49,794 nt of DNA from Methylocystaceae bacterium (GCA_009773555.1 WSXZ01000037.1:1-49794), one strand, 5' to 3'; shown: positions 25,572 to 35,469, numbered from the stretch's first letter. A program made the numbers and translations. Notes: a model not told the origin generated them from the sequence alone.

Positions 25572-26584
25572 GCCGCAGGCGCTCGACGATGCGACGCGCC
25601 CGCTCTGGGAGACGCTGCCGGTCTACTTCCGCGAGGCTGCGCGTCCGATTCAGCGCTGGTTAGAAGATATTGACGTCATCGAAATCTGCGCCAACAAGCC
25701 GGGCGAAGTCTGGGTGGAAGCGCTCGGCAAGCCGCATATGGAGCGTTTCGACGTTCCTGAACTGACCGAGGAGGCGATCACGCGGCTTGCAACGCATGTC
25801 GCGGCCTCGACGCTACAATCGGTCAATTCCTCAACGCCGCTGCTCTCGGCGGCGATGCCGCATGGCGAGCGCTTTCAGGGGGTGCTGGCGCCGGCGACGC
25901 CCCATGGCGGCTCATTCTCAATCCGCAAACAGGTCATCGCCAATCTAACACTTGGCGATTATCAGGCGCGCGGCGCGTTCGACGGCGTCAAAGTCCGTGG
26001 TCCCAGGACACCCGAGGTCGAGGAATACCCGGAAATCGAACGGGAGCTCGCAACTCTCCTCAAGGATCATTCGCCGGATGGCGTTCGACGCGCAATCGAG
26101 TTCGCCGTCGTCAATCATGTGACGATGATTATCTCCGGCGGAACGTCGTCGGGGAAGACGACGTTTCTGAACGCGCTGCTCAAACATGTGCCGGAGACGG
26201 AGCGCGTCGTGTCGATCGAAGACACGCGCGAACTGAAACCGCCCGCTCGTCGCCCCGAAAGGCGGACAAGGGCTCGCCGATGTGACAGTCCAGGAGCTGC
26301 TGGAAGCAAGCCTTCGCCTTCGTCCGGATCGCCTGTTCCTCGGCGAGATTCGCGGCGCGGAAGCCGCGACCTTCTTGCAGGCAGTCAATACCGGTCATCC
26401 CGGCTCGCTGACGACGCTGCACGCCGACAGCGCCTATGGCGCGTTTCAGCGGCTCGCGCTGATGACGCTGCAATCCAATCTGAAACTGACCAAGGCGGAA
26501 ATCATCGAGTATGTGCGTTCGGTGGTGCCGATGGTGATTCAGCTCCGCCGGCGCATCTATTTTCGCGGCTATGGCGCGCAATAG
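25549..26584 (+). pseudogene. virB11: virB11 ATPase, broken by a frame-shifting lesion
   Basis: The first part (ATG 25549) is a normal VirB11: MIISGGTSSGKTTFLNALLKHVP (Walker A) and VVSIEDTRELKPP. The next residues should be HPNVVRLVAPKGG-like. Instead the frame changes near 26244: the original frame gives ARRPERRTRARR and runs on without similarity. LVAPKGGQGLADVTVQELLEASLRLRPDRLFLGEIRG (Walker B region) and ALTTLHADS-like sequence continue in the next frame to the stop at 26584. About six codons with a frame offset appear missing. Unless this is an assembly error, no functional VirB11 can be made. Confidence 0.85.
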
Positions 26585-26599
26585 GGGAAAGGGCGGGTT

Positions 26600-28943
26600 A
26601 TGCGAGCTCTCGCCTATGGGATCATTTGGCTGATCGCCCTTGCCTGCGCCTTCTTCGCGTGGGAAGCGTCCTTCGCGGCGCTCGTCGGCCTGCAAACCAA
26701 GTCCTGGGAGCTGTGGCGACGTTTTTCGCATGGCTTTGAGCTGATCTTGCCCGCGCAAGTGGCTTATCAGCAATGGGCGTCTCCCGTAGTTCATCAGCTC
26801 GCGATCAAGGCCATTCTGGGCGGGCTGATTGTGCTCGCGCTCGTAACGCTCGGATTGGCGCAAGCCATGGAGTCGCTCGGCGGCGCGCATCGGCCTTCCG
26901 GCGGCGCCCGGCTGGCGACAGAACGCGATTTGCGCAAGGCGGGACTGCTGAACGGCCGGCCCGGCTATTCCGTCTTCCTCGGCCGCTTCAATGGCAAGGA
27001 TATTCGCTATAGCGGCGCGAGTCATATCTACGTCAACGGCCCGACGCGCTCGGGAAAGGGCGTCGGCTTTGTCCTGCCGAATGCGATCGAGTGGCGCGGC
27101 GCGCTGATCGGGCTCGATATCAAGCGTGAAATGTGGGATCAGATCGGCGCGGCGCGCGCCGCGCTGGGGCAGGACGTCTTCATGTTCTCGCCGGGCTCTG
27201 CGCAGTCCCATTGCTGGAATCCGCTCGATCTCGTGTCGCCATGGCCGGAGCGCGCGACCGATGTCGCCAATATCGCGCATAGCCTGATTCCGCTACCGCA
27301 ATCAGGCGATCCCTATTGGGCGGAAACCGCGCGCGGGCTGTTCGCCGGTCTCCTGGCCTATGTCCTCGACGCGCACGAGCCCCCGATCGAAGGGCGCACG
27401 ATCAAGGCGGCGCTGAAAATGTTCAGCCGGGGCCGACCGCTTGTCGCGGAAATGGCGAATATTTTGGCGAATGAGCCCGGGCTCAACACGTTCGTTCAGG
27501 ACAAGTTCCGCCAGCATATCAGCCGCGAAGAAAAGCAGCGCCAGTCGTTCGAGTCGCACATCGTCACGGCGCTTGAGCCGTGGAACAACAGCCTGGTGGA
27601 TGCGGCAACAAGCCGGCGTCGAAGCCGTCGTGCGGCTGCTGGTCCAACAGGTTCACGACGTTCTGCTGCGCAATCTGCCCGGTCTCGATGAGCCGCATAA
27701 GCTGCTGCTGATGCTCGATGAATTTTTCCAGTTCGGACGCATGCCAGAAATTGTCGACCGCGCGCCGCTGGTCGCCGGTTACGGCTTTCAAATCGCGGTG
27801 ATCGCCCAAGGCTTGACGCAGCTCGACGTGCGTTATGGCAAGCCAACGCGCGACATGCTCATCGGCAATATGGACGTGAAACTGCTCATCGGCGTCGGCG
27901 ATGAGACGACGGCGCGCTATTGCGCCGACGAATTGGGAAAGCACTACGTCCGCCGCGAAGGATGGGGCACGTCGGTCGGGGCCGGTTTCGGCGGATCGCA
28001 GGGCAGGGCGACGCGCACGACGCAAGGAAGGTGGGAGCTGGAGCCGCTGATGACAAGCGACGCGATGCGCCGCCTCGATGCGACCAGGGCGGTGCTGCTG
28101 GTGCGCGGGGAATATGGCGCCGTCATCGACAAGGCGCATTTCTTCAAGGAAACCAGGTTCAGACGACTGCTCGAGGCCGCCCGCGGGTTCGCGTATCGGA
28201 TCGCCATTCCTGACGTGAATAACGCCGGCGGCGGCGCGGTCGAGGACGTCGACGCTGGCGCGCCGGGCGGCTTCAAGCATCTTGGGGCGAAAGATCGTGT
28301 CGTGCGAGAAGCGCGCGCGCTCTATCTCGACGCTGCCGCCTTCGAGGCGGCGTTTGTGCACGCGATGACCGAAGCCGGGAACGGCGCCACAGCGGACCTG
28401 CTGAATGTGCTGCGGATTGACCCGACGCGATTTGGCGAGCTGCGCGCAAGGCGAAAGGGGATATTCGCAAACGCCCCTTCATCCGATGCGGCGACAGCCG
28501 CTCTAAGGCAGGAAGTCTATTCGGCGCGTCGGCTGTTGAACGATGAACGGGCTCAATTTGCGCCGGCACCCGCAATGTCCGCGGGGACCACGCAACTGGC
28601 GCCACCTCCTGTCGCCACCGCGCCCATCGCCAGCTCCGGGCCGATACTCGAACCGGTGATCGGAAATGGCGCGCCGTCCAGTGACAGCGGCTTGCCTGAG
28701 ACTCCCGCGTTGCGCATTGGCGACGACATGCTGGCCCGGTTGAATGACGTAAAAAGACAATCGGACATCACGGCTGACGTTGTGACGTCGGCCGAAACGC
28801 GCGCCGACAAGGACGACGCGGCGAAACTCGGCGCGCTTGTCGACGCTTTAAGCGTTCAAGCCGAACTGTTCATGGATACGCCGACGCCCGGCGATCTGGC
28901 GGAGCTGACCAGCGCTGTGGAAGCGGAGACCGCAGAGCAATAA
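26600..28943 (+). pseudogene. virD4: virD4/traG coupling protein, broken by a frame-shifting lesion
   Basis: Two halves of one coupling protein lie in different frames. The first (ATG 26600) has two N-terminal membrane helices, ARLATERDLRKAGLL, Walker A GPTRSGKG and QDVFMFSPGSAQSHCWNPLD, and reaches LEPWNNSLVDAATS at about 27610. The second continues VVRLLVQQVHDVLLRNLPG, Walker B KLLLMLDEFFQFGRMPE, QGLTQLDVRYG and a 250-residue Pro/Ala/Asp-rich tail. The missing middle (usually a segment like SDFD...SIYVGVSPDNL) implies a deletion of roughly 100 nt, out of frame. VirD4 brings the relaxase-DNA substrate to the T4SS. Confidence 0.85.
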
Positions 28944-29011
28944 TCGACTGGACTTGCTACGCCTGCGAAAGCAGCATCGTTGTAATTTCCGCCGATTTTT
29001 GGCACCGCGCC

Positions 29012-29911
29012 CTACGGGCGCTCTCCTGCGAGCGACGTGAGATAATTCGCGGCCTGCTGCGCTTTGGAGGCGGCGGTGAAGATCGCCTTCTTGTCGGACT
29101 TCAAGACGCTCAGCCAGTTGGCGATGTAGCTCGCGTGATCGGGGCGAAGCTCCGGCGTAACGCCAAGATCGGCGCAGAGAAACGCCGCGCCAAGTTCGGC
29201 GACAAGCTCTTCCATCGCGTAAGCTTCCGAGCCGAAGCGATTTTTCAGATCGCGTGCGCAGCGTGACGCATGACCCGTCCAGTGCGTCAGCTCATGCATC
29301 AGCGTCGCATAGAAGGCCTCGCCTGCGGACATGCTCTCGCTGTCGGCGAAGCGGGTGCGATCGGGCATCAAGATATCGTCGGTCGAAGGACGGTAACAGG
29401 CCTTCGTGCCGGACTCGGTGACGCGGGCGCCGGAGGCGGCAAGGAAGCGCTCGGCCTCTTCAATCGGAGAGAACAGGGGAGTAACGGGAAGCGTCTCCTC
29501 GGGAGCGGCGTAACCCTCCACCTGATCGGCGGTGAAGACGTAGCTCGCGCGCGCGATCAGGCGCTCAGACGTCTCGGACTCGGAAGCCTCCTCGCGGTCG
29601 GTCTCGACGGTGAAGGTCTTGTAGAAGACGACGAGCGAGGACTTCTCGCCACGGCGCACCTGACAGCCCTTTTCCTGCCACTGACGATAGGTTCCCCAGA
29701 TGGGCTGGGCGTAGCCCTGATGCAGGGCGGCAACCCAGAGGGCGAGCACATTCACGCCGTTATAATGTTTGCCGGAAGCGATGTTGCGCGGGCGGCCGGA
29801 TGCGCCGCCCCGGTTCCAGGGGAGGCGGAACTCTCCTGCGCCGTCTTCGATGGCGGCGACGATTCGGCTGGTGATTTCCTGATGGATGTCGAGCCTGGGT
29901 TCGCGGGACAT
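29012..29911 (-). CDS. ardC: ArdC-like antirestriction protein, copy 1
   Basis: A 299-aa ArdC-family protein. ArdC coats single-stranded DNA entering a new host and guards it against nucleases and restriction. The N-terminal ssDNA-binding domain starts MSREPRLDIHQEITSRIVAAIE with LPWNRGG and NGVNVLALWVAA. The metallopeptidase-like domain carries HELTH at residues 206-210 and EELVAELGAAF. ATG 29911 has GAGG 8 nt upstream; an upstream in-frame extension was rejected. A paralogue lies at 46521-47432. Confidence 0.92.
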   Translation of the reverse strand: MSREPRLDIHQEITSRIVAAIEDGAGEFRLPWNRGGASGRPRNIASGKHYNGVNVLALWVAALHQGYAQPIWGTYRQWQEKGCQVRRGEKSSLVVFYKTFTVETDREEASESETSERLIARASYVFTADQVEGYAAPEETLPVTPLFSPIEEAERFLAASGARVTESGTKACYRPSTDDILMPDRTRFADSESMSAGEAFYATLMHELTHWTGHASRCARDLKNRFGSEAYAMEELVAELGAAFLCADLGVTPELRPDHASYIANWLSVLKSDKKAIFTAASKAQQAANYLTSLAGERP

Positions 29912-30398
29912 GAGGATTTCCTCTTCGGTTGGTCGGCCGCGATCGCCGCGACCTGATCGGTCGCCGAAGAGGCAGGGGGCAGCACAGCGCCGCACCCGCA
30001 GGGCTGAAACGGAGAGGAAGACGGCAACGCCGTTGCGGCGCTGGGACCCGCCTGCCAGGCATAGACCGATGATCAGGTCGTGCGGCGCGGGCCGGAGGGC
30101 AAAGAAGCTAAGCGCTTCGCGAACGTTCCCTGAAAGCCATGAGGCAGAAGCTCATATTCAGCGCGCTGCGAACCAGCCTTCGATTGCTTCAACCGGGATT
30201 GAGGCGGGGACAGTGAGCGCTTCCGCAGATGGGCCGAGCGGAACGCCTGACGTTCACGCCAAAGGCCTGCCGCTGATCGAGGCGAGTGATCAAGGTACGC
30301 GCCACGACGTTCAAAGCCGAATTGCATGATGACATGCATCGCCTGCGCTACCGATTCGTGGTGCGGTCTGACGAGCAGGCCTACTCCCATGCGTGAGG
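29912..30398. other. Gap between ArdC and the type II CBASS operon
   Basis: About 490 nt without a supported gene. A minus-strand frame from ATG 30390 (MGVGLLVRPHHESV...) begins 8 nt after the cap2 stop, where cap3 would normally be. It has no JAB metalloprotease motif and a composition unlike a real protein. The gap also contains the ardC promoter and probably the 3' boundary of the defence island. Confidence 0.5.
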
Positions 30399-32237
30399 TT
30401 AGGCCACTTCGTCCAAACTCCCAGGCGCGCAAGCTGCGCAACCAACAGCAGGCCAGGGTCGATCGACTGTCCGAACGCCTCCGTCACCTTCGCCGAACTC
30501 GGAACGCCACTTCTTAGTCAAGCACCCCCCAGAAGCGACGATACGGCGTTTCGAGGCGACCAAGACACGGCCGAAGGATTGCTCAGGCGGATCGAGCAAA
30601 CAGTCGAGAGCTGTCTCGGCAATCATCGCCGTTATGTAGCCCAGTTCTACCGGCCCATAGGGCTGATAGTGCGCCCCGCAGGCCGGTTCCTCCTGATAGA
30701 GGTCGCCCCGATTGGGCCATTCGACGACCGTCAGGTCCGGTGCGCCAGTACGCCCGATGTGGCATTGCAGGCATCCCTCCTCCTTCCCGATCGCGACCGC
30801 ATGCCCGGCGCACGCATACGCCTCGGTCCAGCCGTAAACGATCGGGTGCGCGCGCTCTTGCCGGACATGCCAGCGGTTGAGTGCGCTCTCGGCGACCCAG
30901 TTTCCGGTCGCGGCGACGATCAGATCCGCCCCTGCGAGCAGATCAGAGTCATGCGAGATCAACTGACGCAGGCCGAAGGCTCGATGTTCGATGGTGAGGT
31001 GAGGATAGTCGGTACGCAGCCGCTCGGCCAAGGCTTCGGCCTTGTTGCGCCCGACGTCGGCAGCGCCGAGCGGATGGCGCCCGACATTCGGCCAACTGAG
31101 CGCTTCCGGATCGACCAGCACAATACGTCCGGCCCCAGCCTGGGCCAAGGCACAGGCGACCGGCGCGCCGACGGAGCCGCAGCCGACTACCACGACCATC
31201 GCGCGGAGCAGCCGGTTCGTCCGGAAATCCTGCCCGCGCCCATGCACCCAGTCGGCATCGCAGCGCTGTACAAGAGTTCTGACGACGGGGACCGCTCTAA
31301 AGAAGCGTCCGAAAAGGAGCGGCTGAGGGGTATGCCCGGGCCGGAAACCAATAGATAAAGGCTCGTCAGGGGCACGGGGCCGCCCTTTGCGGCGCTTGGG
31401 ATTGAACGCTTTCGCGCCGATCAGAGCGGCGCCCCCGCGTCCGATCGCCCCAAGCAGCGCCAAGACTTCGTCCGGCTCTCTGCTCGCGGCTTGTTCCAGC
31501 GCCGACTTGGCGTCCTCGCCCATCCGTTCGGCCAGCCTGTAGAGGTCTGCTGCAGTCTCCGGGTACTCGGCGGGCAAAAGCGGCGCGTCGAGCCATAGGA
31601 AGGCCGCCGCTTCGGTCTTCGCCGGCACCGTATGACCGAAGCGGCGATGCACCCAGTCGACCAATGAGTCCTGATCCTCGCCCACGATTTCAATGCCTTT
31701 GCCACGCCAGACCCGCACCACCCGCGATGGGGGCTCAGGCGAAATCAGACTGAACAGGCTTTCGCCCCGTGAATGCACTTTGTAGCCCCAGTAGGTGACG
31801 AACTCTTCCCGGAAGTCGCGCTCTATGATGCTGCCGTCCAGCAGTTCCTCGACCAGCCGGACCGAGCGGTTCAAAAGGTCCATGGCGACCTCCGACGGAT
31901 TGTCGGGATCCCACTCCGCCATGTTCGGCAACAAGCACAGAATGCCGTCGCTCTCGACATGGGGCCAGGTCATCGGCTCGGGGTGGTCGACCAACGCGGT
32001 CCTTACCGGCGTTGCCGGAAACTGGGCGCCGGCCACAAGATCGATCCGCCGCGTGACGCCGTCAGAGAAGACGACGCAGATCCGCCACGCGGCGACGATC
32101 CAGTCGCGCCCGGGATAATCGGCGGCGATGGTCGCTTCGTCGACACGCTCGGGCACCTGCCCCGCCCGCTCGCGCAGGGTTGCTTCCAGGCGAAGCGCCG
32201 CCTGTCGCCAGCCGAGTGAGAGCGAGTCTCTAGGCAT
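30399..32237 (-). CDS. cap2: Cap2: E2-E1 ubiquitin-ligase-like fusion of type II CBASS
   Basis: A 612-aa protein that would attach the cyclase C-terminus to targets and so prime the cyclase. The N-terminal E2 domain carries catalytic Cys101 in HVESDGILCLLP. A linker leads to the E1/ThiF domain: nucleotide-binding VVVVGCGSVGAPVACALAQAG (GxGxxG at 352-357) and the adenylation Asp in IVLVDPE. A metal-type pair CLQC is at 489-492, and the E1 catalytic Cys520 is in EEPACGAHYQPYG. I chose ATG 32237, which overlaps the cyclase stop by 8 nt, instead of an upstream GTG. No Cap3 isopeptidase follows. Confidence 0.93.
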   Translation of the reverse strand: MPRDSLSLGWRQAALRLEATLRERAGQVPERVDEATIAADYPGRDWIVAAWRICVVFSDGVTRRIDLVAGAQFPATPVRTALVDHPEPMTWPHVESDGILCLLPNMAEWDPDNPSEVAMDLLNRSVRLVEELLDGSIIERDFREEFVTYWGYKVHSRGESLFSLISPEPPSRVVRVWRGKGIEIVGEDQDSLVDWVHRRFGHTVPAKTEAAAFLWLDAPLLPAEYPETAADLYRLAERMGEDAKSALEQAASREPDEVLALLGAIGRGGAALIGAKAFNPKRRKGRPRAPDEPLSIGFRPGHTPQPLLFGRFFRAVPVVRTLVQRCDADWVHGRGQDFRTNRLLRAMVVVVGCGSVGAPVACALAQAGAGRIVLVDPEALSWPNVGRHPLGAADVGRNKAEALAERLRTDYPHLTIEHRAFGLRQLISHDSDLLAGADLIVAATGNWVAESALNRWHVRQERAHPIVYGWTEAYACAGHAVAIGKEEGCLQCHIGRTGAPDLTVVEWPNRGDLYQEEPACGAHYQPYGPVELGYITAMIAETALDCLLDPPEQSFGRVLVASKRRIVASGGCLTKKWRSEFGEGDGGVRTVDRPWPAVGCAACAPGSLDEVA

Positions 32238-33276
32238 GGCGGCCGGCGCCGGCACTGCTGACTGCGCTCGCCGCCGCGGCCGTCGCGCTCAACAAGGCGG
32301 CGGATCCGATGATGGCCGGCGCGGCCACGGACGCGCGCTGCTCTTCCTCCAACCGCTCGCTGAAGAAGGTGGTGGCGAACACCTTATCCCAGCATTTGAG
32401 CGCCTTTTCGCGCGTGCAGTCCGCTTCGAAGAGCGGTTGCAGCGTGTCGATCGCCTCGGTCAGCTTCTCCCGAAAGCAGCGTGCCTTCGCATCGTCCCGC
32501 CCACTGGTAATGTAGTCGCCCGGGGTCACCGGGTGCGCAACCTGCAGGTTCCAGTTCAGCCGATCGCGGATGGCCACCATCGTATCGTAGAGCGCTCGGT
32601 CCTCGCGTTCATTAACGCGAATGCCCTCGGTGGTCAGCACGGTGACGCCGAACCCGCTGAGGATGCCGGCCCGCCAGCTATAGCGACTGCGCGCATATTT
32701 TTTCAGGTCGCGGTTGATACGGCGGAGCTGGACGCCATCGGACGATTTGGACCGCTCGGCTTCATACCAGTCGGACACGTCGCGCGCGTCGGATCGCTTC
32801 CATCCGCTGCTCGCCGCCAATTCGTAATGATACTCGTCGCCGAATACCGTCGAGGTCGTGACCCGCCGATAGACCGGCAGATCGACATGGTATCCCTTCT
32901 CGTAGAAGACCCGCACACAGTTGGGCCGGACCTCCGGGGCGCGCTTGAACTTGCCGTCGTCGACAGCGTCCCGGACCATCTGCCGCGCCTGCAGCGAGGT
33001 CATCTCCGCCCCGCGGCCGCCGACAAGATCTTCCTTGCGGAAGTAGACGCCGTCGTCGATGTCGTAGTCGTTGTCCGGATCGCGGACCATCGTCTTCATG
33101 GCGTAGCTGCCCTGTTTGACGAATTCGAGCGGCGCTGGCTTGCCCGTGGCCGAGAGACCGTTTCGCAGGCGCGTCCTGTTTGAGTTGCGTCTGTCACGCA
33201 TGGCATCCTGCTCCGTCTTGGGCAGGGTCACGTCCTGGTCGTGGTAGGCACGCACATCCTTTGCACAGTCGAACAT
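32230..33276 (-). CDS. DncV-like CD-NTase (type II CBASS cyclase)
   Basis: A 348-aa cGAS/DncV-like enzyme. The active site is KQGSYAMKTMVRDPDNDYDIDDGVYF, with G56-S57, D72 and D74, and the third Asp is D132 in YHVDLPVYRR. This matches DncV (CdnA-like), which makes cyclic GMP-AMP and is usually paired with CapV. The C-terminal 35 residues are Ala/Ser-rich and end in GAGRHA. This flexible tail is the expected target of Cap2. ATG 33276 lies 3 nt after the capV stop. Confidence 0.92.
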   Translation of the reverse strand: MFDCAKDVRAYHDQDVTLPKTEQDAMRDRRNSNRTRLRNGLSATGKPAPLEFVKQGSYAMKTMVRDPDNDYDIDDGVYFRKEDLVGGRGAEMTSLQARQMVRDAVDDGKFKRAPEVRPNCVRVFYEKGYHVDLPVYRRVTTSTVFGDEYHYELAASSGWKRSDARDVSDWYEAERSKSSDGVQLRRINRDLKKYARSRYSWRAGILSGFGVTVLTTEGIRVNEREDRALYDTMVAIRDRLNWNLQVAHPVTPGDYITSGRDDAKARCFREKLTEAIDTLQPLFEADCTREKALKCWDKVFATTFFSERLEEEQRASVAAPAIIGSAALLSATAAAASAVSSAGAGRHA

Positions 33277-33279
33277 CGG

Positions 33280-34428
33280 CTATCCTTTGGGGTCGCGGGT
33301 GGGCGCGCGGTCCCACACCGCGCCAGTGGCCGGCATTGCCGGCAGATCATTCATCAGCCGACGGATCATCCGGCCGTCTTCGCTGTTGGGGTCGTCGCAG
33401 GCGCTTTTTGTTAGGTCGGCATCGGTGTTGGCCTGCGCCACCAGCCGATCCATCGCCTCTGACCGTGTGTCGTCGAGTGCGAGGTACGGCATCATGCTGG
33501 CGGGAACCGGCTTGTTGGGAAATCGAACTCGGCGAATCTGGCGCCCGCAGCCGCTGATGGCGTTGGCGAGCAGCCGCGCCATGTGGTCAAAGGCGAACTC
33601 CTGGGCCGAGATGCTGAGCGGAGCCACGTCGGCGCCGAGACGCCAGTCCAACATCGACCGGTGCGCACTCTCGGCGTCGAGGTGGTCGCCCTCGGGCCGC
33701 GGACAGGTTCCCAGTGAGAAGATTTCTATAGGGCGGTCAGGCGCCGCGATGGTCAGCGCGTCGACCAGGCCGACCATGATGGGGTTGTTCGCCCAGAGGC
33801 CACCGTCGGCAAAGACCTGCTGGGGACCGCCGGGCGTGTTTGGGTCGTCGATGGCGGCGAGCGAGCGGTAGATCGGCGCCGCGCTGGTCGCCACGCAGAC
33901 ATCAACGAGCGGGTAGCGATCATCGCGGACCCCACTCTTCGCCGTCTTCTTGAACACCCAAGCGCGATGCTCGCTCATCAGCACCGCAGGGATGGCAAGC
34001 GAAATGCCCCGTCCCGCGAAGACCTCAACCATCGTGGTAGTACCCAGCACCGATTCGAGCGCTTCCCGCAGCGCCTTGTCGCCCGCCCGCACAAAGCGAT
34101 CGCCTTGGGAAGCGCGATAGATCGCACTGCGCTTGCCCGTTAGCCGATGCGGAAAGATCTTGGGGCCATGCTCGCGATAAAGCGCTACGACCTCTGACAT
34201 CGGTCGCCCAACGGCGAGAGCGCAGCCGACGATGGCACCGGTACTGGTGCCGGTGATCAGATCGAACCCGAGGCCGAGATCGAGTGCTGATTCGCTTCTG
34301 ATCCCGGCGAACTGATCGGTTAGGCGGGCAAGGAAGGCGCCGGTGTAGATGCCCCTCATGCCCCCGCCGTCGAGGCTGAGGACACGAAACGGTCGCTCAA
34401 GCTGTTGATTACCTTGGAGTGTTTCCAT
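33280..34428 (-). CDS. capV: CapV: patatin-like phospholipase effector
   Basis: A 382-aa cyclic-nucleotide-activated phospholipase that degrades the membrane of an infected cell. The patatin signatures are all present: oxyanion loop GGGMRG at 21-26, nucleophile Ser62 in GTSTG, and Asp208 in ADGGLWANNP. The C-terminal half (EFAFDHMARLLANAI...) fits the CapV sensor lobe. It is the first gene of the type II operon. The GAGG ribosome site 8 nt before ATG 34428 lies inside the right half of a 10-bp palindrome, so regulation at this site is likely. Confidence 0.95.
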   Translation of the reverse strand: METLQGNQQLERPFRVLSLDGGGMRGIYTGAFLARLTDQFAGIRSESALDLGLGFDLITGTSTGAIVGCALAVGRPMSEVVALYREHGPKIFPHRLTGKRSAIYRASQGDRFVRAGDKALREALESVLGTTTMVEVFAGRGISLAIPAVLMSEHRAWVFKKTAKSGVRDDRYPLVDVCVATSAAPIYRSLAAIDDPNTPGGPQQVFADGGLWANNPIMVGLVDALTIAAPDRPIEIFSLGTCPRPEGDHLDAESAHRSMLDWRLGADVAPLSISAQEFAFDHMARLLANAISGCGRQIRRVRFPNKPVPASMMPYLALDDTRSEAMDRLVAQANTDADLTKSACDDPNSEDGRMIRRLMNDLPAMPATGAVWDRAPTRDPKG

Positions 34429-34433
34429 TCAGA

Positions 34434-34460
34434 CAACCTCGTCCGACATCGACGAGGTTG
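34434..34460 (-). promoter_or_regulatory. 10-bp palindrome over the capV ribosome site
   Basis: CAACCTCGTC and GACGAGGTTG form a perfect inverted repeat with a 7-nt spacer, 5 nt upstream of the capV ATG. The GAGG ribosome site lies in the arm nearest capV. It could be the operator of the divergent WYL regulator, or form an mRNA hairpin hiding the ribosome site, or both. Confidence 0.65.
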
Positions 34461-34483
34461 CTATGGCCGCCGCGTCCGTCCAT

Positions 34484-34514
34484 AAGATATGGGGACAGCC
34501 CGCAAGTGAGTCAA
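34484..34514 (-). promoter_or_regulatory. Possible capV promoter
   Basis: The minus strand reads TTGACT (34514-34509), then 19 nt, then TATCTT (34489-34484). The spacer is long for a sigma-70 promoter. Transcription would begin near 34477 and place the palindrome in the 5' leader. Confidence 0.3.
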
Positions 34515-34563
34515 GTAACTAGACGGGTATTGACAACAAGAATCGTGTTTTTTGGAGGATGGC

Positions 34564-35469
34564 ATGGAAGGCCACAGCGAACGGCTACGGTGGGGGGTTC
34601 GCCGGCGCTTGGAGTTCATCGACTTCCGGCTGTTCTGGGACGGCCGCTTCAATCGGAGTGACATGGCGGAAACCTTCGGCATCTCTGCACAGCAGGCGTC
34701 CGCCGACATCTCGCAGTACGAAGCCATCGCTCCCCAAAACCTTCGGTATGACCGCACTGAGAAGACCTATCGGCGGACCGACGGGTTCTCCCCGGCATTC
34801 ATCGGCGAAACGATCGAGCGCTACCTCCTTCAGATCGTCGCGATCGAGAACCGATGGATGCGACCGGAAGACACTTGGTTCGACGTCATCCCGCCTGTTG
34901 AAGTCGTCACCCTCGGACGTCGCTCAACCGACCCTGCTGTGTTGCTCGGCGTCTTAGACGCAGTGAGCAACCGTCTTGAAATTGAAATCGAGTATTCGTC
35001 CCTTACGGGATCCGAGAAGCATTATCGGGCAATCGCACCGCACGCCCTTTCCCATAGCGCCGGCCGGTGGTATGTCCGCTCCTGGTCGCGTGAGCACAAC
35101 GATTTTCGGGATTACAACCTCAACCGGATCGGCGCTGTGAATGGTCATCGACCGGCAACGGTCGATCCGCAGCTCGACTTCGAGTGGGTCCACAAGATCA
35201 ATCTCGTCATCGTGCCGAACACGGCGTTATCCGCCGAACGCCAGGCGGCTGTGGCCGCGGAACATGCAATGACCAATGGACGTCTCGTCCGCCCGTGCCG
35301 GCTCAGCCTCAGCTTCTACCTGATGAGCGAATACAATCTTGACGTTGAACCCGGGGTGCTCAAGCCAGAGAAGCAGCAGATTGTTCTCCAGAACCGCGAT
35401 GAGGTGACTCAAGCACGCGCGCTGGCTCGCCAGATGTCGATAGAAGCCCTAGCGCGCACTTCCGCATGA
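34564..35469 (+). CDS. capW: CapW-type WYL-domain transcriptional regulator
   Basis: A 301-aa repressor of the CapW/BrxR family. An N-terminal winged helix (VRRRLEFIDFRLFWDGRFNRSDMAETFGISAQQASADISQY) is followed by a WYL domain at about 125-205 (IEIEYSSLTGSEKHYRAIAPHALSHSAGRWYVRSWSREHNDFRDYNLNRI) and a C-terminal WCX-like part. WYL regulators of this kind repress divergent CBASS and BREX genes and release DNA when a ligand binds. GGAGG 5 nt before ATG 34564 fixes this start over an upstream TTG. It diverges from capV and the palindrome lies between them. Confidence 0.9.
   Translation: MEGHSERLRWGVRRRLEFIDFRLFWDGRFNRSDMAETFGISAQQASADISQYEAIAPQNLRYDRTEKTYRRTDGFSPAFIGETIERYLLQIVAIENRWMRPEDTWFDVIPPVEVVTLGRRSTDPAVLLGVLDAVSNRLEIEIEYSSLTGSEKHYRAIAPHALSHSAGRWYVRSWSREHNDFRDYNLNRIGAVNGHRPATVDPQLDFEWVHKINLVIVPNTALSAERQAAVAAEHAMTNGRLVRPCRLSLSFYLMSEYNLDVEPGVLKPEKQQIVLQNRDEVTQARALARQMSIEALARTSA

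Noticed and set aside
29007-29021. GCGCCC-TAC-GGGCGC hairpin at the end of ardC copy 1
   Set aside because: It overlaps the ardC stop codon and has no T-tract on either strand.
30073-30390. Frame starting 8 nt after cap2, considered as Cap3
   Set aside because: It has no JAB metal-binding residues, an odd composition and no ribosome site; the position is its only support.
34530-34535. TTGACA considered as the -35 box of capW
   Set aside because: A -10 box at the normal distance would overlap the capW ribosome site, so transcription could not include it.
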